Below are positions 1 through 5,670 of a stretch of DNA of 11,112 nt, piece by piece. Position 1 is the stretch's first letter. Every line of letters starts with the position of its first letter. The notes beneath the pieces were generated by a model. It did not search any database and was not told the origin of the DNA. It was given only the letters and a program-made list of their open reading frames with translations. Made by a program: the position numbers and the translations under genes. This stretch comes from Bacteroidota bacterium (GTDB lineage Bacteria; Bacteroidota; Bacteroidia; Bacteroidales; Prolixibacteraceae). The stretch is from the NCBI GenBank assembly GCA_013203755.1, contig JABMPI010000128.1, positions 1-11,112 of the forward strand, in the 5' to 3' direction.

Positions 1-520
1 CAATGTAAAATGCTAATATTGGTAAAACAGCTCCGTTCATTGTCATCGACACCGACATTTTATCCAAGGGAATTTGGTCGAAAAGGATTTTCATATCCAA
101 AATAGAATCGATGGCAACACCTGCTTTTCCAACATCGCCAATTACTCGGGGATGGTCTGAATCGTAACCACGGTGTGTGGCCAAATCGAATGCTACCGAC
201 AACCCTTTTTGGCCAGCAGCCAGGTTTCTACGGTAAAATGCATTTGATTCTTCAGCAGTTGAAAAACCTGCGTACTGCCGGATGGTCCACGGACGCATGG
301 CGTACATTGCCGAGTAGGGTCCGCGAAGATAAGGTGCAAGTCCGGCAGCATAATTCAAATGCTCCATTCCTTCCAAATCCTCTTTGGTGTAAACTGGTTT
401 CACAGGAATTTGCTCCGGTGTTTTCCAGTTTTTTTCAATTTTATTATCAGCAGTCCACTCCGCAGTGTCTTTCTGGGCTGTAGTGGACTTAATGTTTATA
501 TTTTTAAAATCTGGTCTCAT
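1..520 (-). CDS. mutB: Methylmalonyl-CoA mutase large (catalytic) subunit, N-terminal part, cut by window edge
   Basis: Catalytic subunit of the adenosylcobalamin-dependent mutase that interconverts methylmalonyl-CoA and succinyl-CoA in the cytoplasm; also named scpA in some annotations. Only the first 173 codons are present and the frame is open to base 1. The ATG at 520-518 gives a protein starting MRPDFKNINI. Residues 66-126 are the strongly conserved substrate/CoA-binding start of the TIM barrel, including RPWTIRQYAGFSTAEESN (76-93) and a run ending in THRGYDSDHPRV (115-126). SMTMNGAVLP follows near residue 160. By alignment from memory with the Propionibacterium enzyme, Arg76, Thr79, Arg81 and Tyr83 correspond to its Arg82, Thr85, Arg87 and Tyr89. 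The C-terminal B12-binding domain lies outside the window. It follows the small-subunit gene by 137 bp on the same strand, so the two are very probably one operon. No separate promoter is evident in the gap. Confidence 0.96.
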   Translation of the reverse strand, partial: MRPDFKNINIKSTTAQKDTAEWTADNKIEKNWKTPEQIPVKPVYTKEDLEGMEHLNYAAGLAPYLRGPYSAMYAMRPWTIRQYAGFSTAEESNAFYRRNLAAGQKGLSVAFDLATHRGYDSDHPRVIGDVGKAGVAIDSILDMKILFDQIPLDKMSVSMTMNGAVLPILAFYI

Positions 521-567
521 AATTTTTTTGAATCTAATCTTTTAATCTTCAATGCTTCATTTTGGAT

Positions 568-640
568 TGTCATTTCGACCACAGGGAGAAATCTGGTGTT
601 TAAAAGATTTCTCACTTTCGTACCTCAGTTCGAAATGACA
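568..640. repeat. Hairpin repeat, copy 1 (73 bp), between the two mutase genes
   Basis: An imperfect inverted repeat with two perfectly matched blocks. TGTCATTTCGA at 568-578 pairs with TCGAAATGACA at 630-640, and GAGAAATCT at 586-594 pairs with AGATTTCTC at 605-613 around a 10-nt loop. The spacer between blocks is 7 nt on the left and 16 nt on the right, so the element has a short and a long arm. It begins 16 nt beyond the small-subunit stop codon and 48 nt before the large-subunit start. It is the same element as at 3318-3394 but in the opposite orientation. As RNA it could fold into a stable stem that modulates read-through or mRNA stability between the two subunits; that role is inference. 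Confidence 0.9.
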
Positions 641-656
641 GCTTCCAAATGGATAT

Positions 657-2519
657 CTAAATTCCAAGTTTTGACTGGTAAGCCTTCAATTCCTCTAATA
701 TATTACTCTTCACATTGATGAAATTGGTGATTCCTTTTTCTTCCAATTCAGCTCTGCAAGCAGGAGCACCGGCGACTACCAAAATTTCTTCGTCTAATTG
801 CTCAGCTACAGCAGGAACAATTTCAGCATATTCATCGTCGGAACTACAAACTACCACGATGTCGGCACCGGCAGCTTTTGCAGCGGCAACACCTTCTTCA
901 ACAGTAGCAAATCCGTTGTTGTCGATTACTGAGAATCCGGCAACGGCAAAAAAGTTGCAGCTAAATTGTGCGCGGGCTTTTCTGAAAGTTAGATTTCCGA
1001 TGGTAAACATAAATGCAAGCGGACGTTTATTTTCTTTCGAATAAACATCGGTTGTGTAACGCAATGCTTCAAAAGCCTGTGCTCCACGGTATGGTTTTAA
1101 TGTTTCAACCTCAGCACCTTCTTCAGTTAAATCGGCAGCTTCGAAAAGAGAACCGTCAAATTCAGCATCAATTTTTTCAGTGAAATTTGGGAATTGATTT
1201 GTACCCAATAAGTTTTCGCGGCGTAAGGCAATGTTTTTATCGCGTTTTGCAGCCATCGCTTTTATTTCAGCCTGAATAAAACCTTCGTTGAAAGCGGCAA
1301 TAAAACCACCTTTTTCCTGAAGATTTAAAAACAATTCCCAGGCTTCGTCTGCTAACGATGCAGTTAGGTTTTCAATATAATATGAACCTGCAGAAGGATC
1401 TGCAATTTTATCTAAGTAGGATTCCTCTTTTAAAAGCGCTTGCTGGTTACGCGCAATTCTTTCAGAAAACTCGGTTGTTTCTTCGAAAATGGCATTAAAC
1501 GGTAAAACTGTTACCGAGTGCGCACCACCCAAAACGGCAGACATTGCCTCTGTTTGTGTGCGAAGCATGTTTACATACGGATCGTAAACCGTTTTGTTGA
1601 ACCGACTTGTTTCGCTGTGTGCAATTAGTTTTGCTGAACAATCGCTTTCTGGTTCGTAAGCTTTTACAATTTGTGCCCAAAGTAAACGTGCAGCACGCAA
1701 CTTGGCAATTTCCATAAAATAGCTGTTGCCAATACCAAAATTGAATTTGATTGATCTGGCAACATCGTCAATGTTCATTCCAAGTTCGGTGAGCTGAGTT
1801 AAGTATTCAGCACCCTGTGCCAGCGAAAATGCCAGCTCCTGAACAATTGAAGAACCACTGTTGGCGAAAAATTTTCCGTGAACAGCAATCGTTCTGAATT
1901 TAGGAAGTACCTTACTTTTTTCGATGGTTGGTTTTAATCTCGAAATTGCTTTTTTATCTAACTTCCCTTTTAAAACAAAGGAGCCAATTGGGTCGAGTGA
2001 TGCAGAAGCAACTACACTGTCGTTGTTCCATTTTCCTTCAGAAACATATTCTGCAAATAATTTTGTACAATTGCTGCTGTCTGTTGGGCAAACTAAGTTG
2101 ATTTCTGCGGCTTCTAAACAAATGCCTTTTAATAAAATAGCCAAATCTCTTTTAGTTATTTTATTGCATTCGTTAAATAGAAACCCAAGCGAAGTAACAC
2201 CCTTTCCTAGTACATCGAGTGCTTTCTTGTTGGCTTCCGCAAAGTCGCTAACAAAAATGTTCTGGCGAACCAGCCAGTCATTATTGGATTTTTTGTTTCC
2301 GCGAACAAATGGAAATTCACCTGGCAATGTGTCCAGATAATTCAAGTCTTTTAGATTTTCTTCGCGGTAGTACGGGCGAACCTTAATACCTTCGTAGGTT
2401 TTCCAAACCAGTGCCCTTTCATAATCTCTGCCTTTTAAATCGGCATTTATTTTTGCTTCCCATTCTTCGGTAGTAATGGGTTTAAAATCGGTGAAAAGCT
2501 GTTGCTCTTTATCTGCCAT
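657..2519 (-). CDS. mutA: Methylmalonyl-CoA mutase small subunit
   Basis: Non-catalytic beta subunit of the heterodimeric methylmalonyl-CoA mutase, 620 residues, a usual length for this family. It has the same two-domain plan as the catalytic chain: a TIM-barrel mutase domain (about residues 30-470) and a C-terminal flavodoxin-like B12-type domain (about 499-620). In that domain the cobalamin-ligating DxHxxG motif of catalytic chains is absent. The equivalent stretch is NLTFRKARAQF at 509-519, which is what identifies this as the small subunit. The mutase-domain signatures LGGAHSVTVLPFN and DPSAGSYYIENLT are visible. The ATG at 2519-2517 is preceded by a good Bacteroidota promoter about 30 nt upstream. 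It is the first gene of an operon with the large subunit. Naming follows the Propionibacterium convention (mutA small, mutB large). Confidence 0.97.
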   Translation of the reverse strand: MADKEQQLFTDFKPITTEEWEAKINADLKGRDYERALVWKTYEGIKVRPYYREENLKDLNYLDTLPGEFPFVRGNKKSNNDWLVRQNIFVSDFAEANKKALDVLGKGVTSLGFLFNECNKITKRDLAILLKGICLEAAEINLVCPTDSSNCTKLFAEYVSEGKWNNDSVVASASLDPIGSFVLKGKLDKKAISRLKPTIEKSKVLPKFRTIAVHGKFFANSGSSIVQELAFSLAQGAEYLTQLTELGMNIDDVARSIKFNFGIGNSYFMEIAKLRAARLLWAQIVKAYEPESDCSAKLIAHSETSRFNKTVYDPYVNMLRTQTEAMSAVLGGAHSVTVLPFNAIFEETTEFSERIARNQQALLKEESYLDKIADPSAGSYYIENLTASLADEAWELFLNLQEKGGFIAAFNEGFIQAEIKAMAAKRDKNIALRRENLLGTNQFPNFTEKIDAEFDGSLFEAADLTEEGAEVETLKPYRGAQAFEALRYTTDVYSKENKRPLAFMFTIGNLTFRKARAQFSCNFFAVAGFSVIDNNGFATVEEGVAAAKAAGADIVVVCSSDDEYAEIVPAVAEQLDEEILVVAGAPACRAELEEKGITNFINVKSNILEELKAYQSKLGI

Positions 2520-2548
2520 TTTGAAATTAGTTTTATAAAATCGTGCGT

Positions 2549-2577
2549 CAAAATTAGTTGAAATAAAAGATTGACAA
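2549..2577 (-). promoter_or_regulatory. Bacteroidota-type promoter for the methylmalonyl-CoA mutase operon
   Basis: On the minus strand TAATTTTG (2556-2549) is an exact match to the TAnnTTTG -7 box. A TTG (2577-2575) lies 18 nt further upstream as a -33 element. Transcription would begin around 2543, giving a leader of about 24 nt before the ATG at 2519. Prediction from sequence only. Confidence 0.65.
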
Positions 2578-2799
2578 TCAGATTAGAGGAGGTTATTAAC
2601 CGAATATTAACAAAGTTCATATTCAAGAATTTTTGCAGGGACTAAAATGATGATTTTTTACCATGATTAGCGGATTGAAAAAAAGTTGGAGGAAAGAGAT
2701 ATGATTAGTTAAATTTTGTAAAAATCCATCGCCACATTTTATATCGGGTTTTTTTTAATTGAATTTTCCTAAATTGCATTTCAGAAAGAATAAGGTGAG
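2578..2799. other. Rest of the divergent intergenic region
   Basis: AT-rich spacer between the mutase promoter and the unknown plus-strand gene. I see no convincing ORF; the ATGs at 2647, 2650 and 2701 open frames of only a few codons. There is no riboswitch-like fold or repeat. Possible weak plus-strand -7 boxes are AATTTTTG in 2630-2637 and TAAATTGC near 2771. Neither is an exact TAnnTTTG match, so the promoter of the downstream gene is unresolved. Confidence 0.5.
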
Positions 2800-3300
2800 A
2801 TGGAAAAACTACAGTGGACAAAAGATATATTTGGGTCGAAACTGGAAATTAAACAGGGAAACGAACAGATTGGAAAAATCCAATGGGAAAACATGGTGAG
2901 TTCCAAAGCTCAGGCAATGATTAATGGCAAACTTTTTACTTTGAATCGTGAATTCTTTCTTTCCAAGTTAGAGATTTACGATGCCAACGACCATTCTCTT
3001 TTGGGGATGGTAATGGTAAATATATTTAGCCCGCGCAGCGATGTGGTTATTAACGGTAAACGTTTTGAGCTGGAAATTCAGAATTTTTGGCAATCTCGAT
3101 GGTCGTGGAAATACAATGGTTCTGAGTTAATTACTTTTACTTCCAACGAATTTATTACCAAAGATAAAGGCGATATAGAACTTACAACTTCCTGCAACGA
3201 AGAGATTGAAATTCTTATTCTTTTAGGTCTGTTTGTTCGAAACCAGTTTATACTTTTTATGTTGTTGGGAATTACTGTGGCTCTTTTTGTGATTCTTTAA
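2800..3300 (+). CDS. Tail-anchored protein of unknown function with three internal beta-type repeats
   Basis: I do not recognise a named family. The 166-residue product has no signal peptide. It has a soluble, strand-rich region (about 1-132) and a hydrophobic C-terminus (about 137-166, ending LLGITVALFVIL) that should be a tail anchor. The soluble part contains three degenerate repeats of about 42 residues: about 8-48, 49-91 and 92-131. The first two share SKLEI (13-17 and 55-59) and INGK followed by F and L (41-48 and 84-91). The third keeps the NFW/S and strand spacing only. The pattern resembles the strand-turn repetition of tubby-like/LURP-one folds, but that is speculation. The ATG at 2800 is the natural start; the preceding GGTGAG is at best a weak ribosome binding site. 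The gene is monocistronic and converges on the GH127 gene. Confidence 0.85.
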   Translation: MEKLQWTKDIFGSKLEIKQGNEQIGKIQWENMVSSKAQAMINGKLFTLNREFFLSKLEIYDANDHSLLGMVMVNIFSPRSDVVINGKRFELEIQNFWQSRWSWKYNGSELITFTSNEFITKDKGDIELTTSCNEEIEILILLGLFVRNQFILFMLLGITVALFVIL

Positions 3301-3317
3301 AAGAGCTTTTCCTTAGT

Positions 3318-3394
3318 TGTCATTTCGAAACCTGAGGCACGAAGGTGAGAAATCTGTCTCAATAAAGAGATTTCTCCTTTCAGTAGAAATGACA
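3318..3394. repeat. Hairpin repeat, copy 2 (77 bp), between convergent genes; possible bidirectional terminator
   Basis: Second copy of the element at 568-640, inverted relative to it. TGTCATTTCGA (3318-3328) pairs with TAGAAATGACA (3384-3394) with one mismatch. GAGAAATCT (3347-3355) pairs perfectly with AGATTTCTC (3368-3376). The long arm is here on the left. It matches the reverse complement of copy 1's long arm closely, sharing TGTCATTTCGAA, CTGAGG, ACGAA and GTGAGAAATCT in order. It fills the 103-bp gap between the stop at 3300 and the stop of the opposing gene at 3404. It could act as a transcription barrier in both directions, although there is no U-tract directly after the stem. Confidence 0.9.
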
Positions 3395-3403
3395 GGAATC
3401 AAC

Positions 3404-5344
3404 TTACTCCATCCTAAACCAAACTGCCATTTCTCCTAATTCACGATGACTCCAGGAATAATAGGGAACCATTTTTAAACCTTCTTCCGATTCCAGCTTT
3501 ACAACTCCATCCAATGTTTTAGATTCAAAATTTGATTTGAATTGTGTTTCCAAAGAGACGGTTTTGTTGAGAACTCCATCCGGATTATCTACCTGTTCAG
3601 CACAATAAACAATTGGGCCGCGTTCGATAGCAATTTTCCCGGCAATCTCCTTTACATTTTCGTGAGGCACAACTTTTCGTACTTCCATGGGAAGAACCAG
3701 TTCCACAACATCGCCCTCTTTCCAGTTTTTTTGAATAGAAATATATCCGTTTGACGTTTCAATATCCACAGGTTTATTATTGAAAAACAGATGAACCTGT
3801 TTTTGTGATTCATTTAAATAAGAATATAAATCGCTGGGAACTGGCTGGTTATTTGCCCATCCCGGAATACGTATTTTAAAATTGAAATCAACAGTATTTT
3901 TAGTTGAAATTTTGAATTTCACACTACCTGCCCAGGGATATTTTGTCTCCTGTTCAATTGTAAAATTATTTTTATCGATAATAAAATTCGTTTTGCTGTC
4001 CATAAAAAGATTGGCATAAATATCTTTACCCGACTGCGCATACATATAACTGGGAACTGCCGGAATAAACCGTGAAATATTAGAGGGGCAGCACGAGCAG
4101 TTGAACCATGGTTTCCTGGTAAAATCGCCCTGATTAAATTTGTTTACACCATCGAATTCTAAAACATTGGGATAGAAAAAAGTATTCCCTTCAAAAGAAA
4201 TTCCTGAAAGCATTCCGTTGTAAAGCGTGCGTTCCAGAACATCGATGTATTTGCTTTCGCCTTTCATTAAAAACATTCTGTGGTTCCAAAATACGTTGGC
4301 AATTGCTGCACAGGTTTCGTTGTAGGCGTGGTTCGGAAGCTGATAGTTTTCGCCAAAAGCTTCGCCTTCGTACATGGCGCCAATTCCCCCTGTGATGTAA
4401 TATTTTTTACCCACCACATTTTCCCAAATTGTATTTATTGCATCAATATATTGCTGGTTTCCGGTTAGCGCTGCCACATCTGCCATGCCCGAATACATGT
4501 AAACTGCACGCACTGCATGGCCCACTGCTTCGGTTTGTTCAACAACTGGTTTATGGTCTTGCCAGTAACTTCCATTCTCCCATTTATTTGTACTGCGGTA
4601 ATCGCGGATATCCGATTTGCCCCGTTCATCAAGAAAAAATTGAGCCAGGTCGAGGTATTTTTTTTCGCCTGTAGTTTGGTAGAGTTTCGCCAATCCAATT
4701 TCAATTTCCTGATGGCCAGGTGCGTCGTGTCGTTTGTCTGGCCCGTAAATCGAATTAATCAAATCCGCATTTTTAATTGCCACATCCAAAAAATTGGTTT
4801 TCCCGGTAGCCTGGAAATGCGCCACTGCCGCTTCGTACATGTGTCCTACATTGTACAGCTCATGACTGTGGTTACGAACCTCTTTCCAACGTTCATTGCC
4901 TTCACTTCTTGTCATTGCTGAGTCGCCTTTTATCGTGCGAATGGTATATAAATACCCATCTTCTTCCTGGGCAGCTGCAATTTTTGCAATTAAATCATCC
5001 AAATATTTATCGAGTTTTGGATCATATTTTTGTTGAATTGAATAAGCTGCACCTTCCATAATTTTAAAAACGTCGGAATCGTTAAAACGAATTCCCTCAA
5101 AAGTCCCCTCTTTTAATCCGCCTGCTACTTCAAAATTAGAAATGCGGTTGGTCTCTTCGCATTTTTCAAAACAGTACGGAATAGTTACATCGCGGTTGGT
5201 AGCAATTCGTTTCGACCAAAAATTATCGGTTAACTCAACTTCTTGAGATGAAATTGGTTGAATCGGATAATCTTTTTTAGGAGTTTGTTGTGTGCAGTTT
5301 GAAAAGAGAGTTACAATGAAAAACAGATAAGATAGCTTTTCCAT
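3404..5344 (-). CDS. GH127-type (DUF1680) beta-L-arabinofuranosidase lipoprotein
   Basis: Predicted exported glycoside hydrolase acting on terminal beta-L-arabinofuranosyl residues of plant-type glycans. The substrate is inferred from the family and could differ. I place the start at the ATG at 5344-5342 (646 residues), because it begins a clean lipoprotein signal: MEKL, a hydrophobic core and LFSNC with the lipidated Cys at 17. An in-frame TTG at 5368 would overlap the -7 promoter box. Family hallmarks are GEAFG (Glu328, likely acid/base), YNETCA (Glu343 and Cys345) and NCSCCPSN (Cys416, Cys418, Cys419). These match the zinc-bound Glu/Cys cluster and cysteine nucleophile of the HypBA1 enzyme (its Glu338, Cys340, Cys417, Cys418). 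The C-terminus PYYSWSHRELGEMAVW is typical of DUF1680. No SusC/SusD or other polysaccharide-utilisation genes are adjacent in this window. Confidence 0.9.
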   Translation of the reverse strand: MEKLSYLFFIVTLFSNCTQQTPKKDYPIQPISSQEVELTDNFWSKRIATNRDVTIPYCFEKCEETNRISNFEVAGGLKEGTFEGIRFNDSDVFKIMEGAAYSIQQKYDPKLDKYLDDLIAKIAAAQEEDGYLYTIRTIKGDSAMTRSEGNERWKEVRNHSHELYNVGHMYEAAVAHFQATGKTNFLDVAIKNADLINSIYGPDKRHDAPGHQEIEIGLAKLYQTTGEKKYLDLAQFFLDERGKSDIRDYRSTNKWENGSYWQDHKPVVEQTEAVGHAVRAVYMYSGMADVAALTGNQQYIDAINTIWENVVGKKYYITGGIGAMYEGEAFGENYQLPNHAYNETCAAIANVFWNHRMFLMKGESKYIDVLERTLYNGMLSGISFEGNTFFYPNVLEFDGVNKFNQGDFTRKPWFNCSCCPSNISRFIPAVPSYMYAQSGKDIYANLFMDSKTNFIIDKNNFTIEQETKYPWAGSVKFKISTKNTVDFNFKIRIPGWANNQPVPSDLYSYLNESQKQVHLFFNNKPVDIETSNGYISIQKNWKEGDVVELVLPMEVRKVVPHENVKEIAGKIAIERGPIVYCAEQVDNPDGVLNKTVSLETQFKSNFESKTLDGVVKLESEEGLKMVPYYSWSHRELGEMAVWFRME

Positions 5345-5365
5345 GGTAGTTAAATTTGGTTTTCT

Positions 5366-5373
5366 CAAAGATA
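5366..5373 (-). promoter_or_regulatory. -7 box for the GH127 gene
   Basis: TATCTTTG on the minus strand (5373-5366) is an exact TAnnTTTG match, 21 nt upstream of the ATG at 5344. No clear -33 TTG at the usual distance. It argues for initiation at about 5360 and therefore for the ATG start rather than the upstream TTG codon at 5368, which lies inside the box. Confidence 0.5.
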
Positions 5374-5408
5374 TTTATTTTTAGCTGAATAAAAAGAGGG
5401 AATATTTT

Positions 5409-5444
5409 AAAAAACAAAAACCGCCTTTGCGTACAAAAGCGGTT
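5409..5444 (-). terminator. Intrinsic terminator of the candidate small RNA
   Basis: On the minus strand an 11-bp stem (5444-5434 with 5429-5419) encloses the tetraloop TACG (UNCG class). It is followed directly by TTTTTGTTTTTT (5420-5409), the U-tract overlapping the last stem bases. The stem is continuous only as minus-strand RNA, where one position is a G-U wobble. On the plus strand that position is a C/A mismatch and there is no downstream U-tract. It lies 36 bp upstream of the GH127 -7 box and 226 bp downstream of metG. Confidence 0.88.
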
Positions 5445-5523
5445 CATTTATAATAATGTAAATTACCTACCCGATTTAACCCGGCAAGGCAACTTACGGA
5501 AAAGCACCAACGTTTGTTGGTAC
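5409..5523 (-). ncRNA. Candidate small structured RNA of unknown family
   Basis: Non-coding stretch that folds as three consecutive helices when read from the minus strand. Helix 1 is an 8-bp hairpin (5523-5516 with 5511-5504, 4-nt loop). Helix 2 is an 11-bp stem (5497-5487 with 5468-5458) enclosing 18 nt that can form a short CCG/CGG hairpin. Helix 3 is the terminator stem. Helices 1, 2 and 3 contain one, two and one G-U wobbles. Each would be an A-C mismatch on the plus strand, so the fold itself assigns the strand. A near-match promoter, TAAGTTTTG (5545-5537) with TTTG (5565-5562) 16 nt upstream, would start the RNA near 5530, giving about 120 nt. I do not recognise it as 6S, 4.5S/SRP, tmRNA or RNase P. 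It could instead be a leader of the GH127 gene, but that gene has its own -7 box after the terminator. Confidence 0.6.
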
Positions 5524-5545
5524 TTATATTTTAATTCAAAACTTA

Positions 5546-5646
5546 TTTCACGCAGAGTTCGCAAAGCTTACGCAAAGGGCACAAATATTAATTTGCGATC
5601 TAAGTTCTTTGCGCACTTAGCGCTTCTTTGTTTTCTTTGCGTGAAA
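5546..5646. repeat. 101-bp imperfect palindrome downstream of metG, different from the hairpin repeat
   Basis: The outer arms TTTCACGCA (5546-5554) and TGCGTGAAA (5638-5646) are perfect complements. The interior is a degenerate array of CGCAAAG/CAAAG words on the left (5562-5566, 5571-5577) and their complements CTTTG/CTTTGCG on the right (5608-5613, 5626-5630, 5635-5641). The centre is the AT-rich CAAATATTAATTTG (5582-5595). It starts 25 nt beyond the metG stop on the minus strand. Its left arm abuts and partly contains the putative promoter of the small RNA. It has no coding potential and looks like a dispersed intergenic element; I cannot count other copies in this window. Confidence 0.75.
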
Positions 5647-5670
5647 TGGACTTTTAACTTTTTCTTTGTT

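Noticed and set aside
175..1044. Plus-strand open frames at 175-483, 359-718 and 715-1044
   Set aside because: They lie antisense to the mutase genes and the hairpin repeat, and their translations look like frame-shifted low-information sequence with no recognisable motif.
1924..2340. 138-codon plus-strand frame
   Set aside because: Entirely antisense to the well-supported mutase small subunit.
2640..2715. Short ORFs starting at 2647, 2650 and 2701
   Set aside because: They stop after a few codons and have no supporting context.
4429..4921. Overlapping frames inside the GH127 gene on both strands
   Set aside because: Shadows of a conserved coding region; no start context and no family resemblance.
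5345..5368. TTG start at 5368 for the GH127 gene
   Set aside because: It falls within the -7 box and would extend the lipoprotein signal with a charged segment; the ATG at 5344 is better.
5409..5523. Identification of the small RNA as 6S, 4.5S/SRP, tmRNA or RNase P
   Set aside because: No SRP-type GGAAGC/GGUC core, no tRNA-like or tag-encoding part, too short for RNase P or tmRNA, and no long stem with a central bubble as in 6S.
5546..5646. CRISPR array or tandem repeats from the reiterated CGCAAAG words
   Set aside because: Spacing is irregular, the units are on opposite strands and there are no regular spacers; a palindrome explains them.
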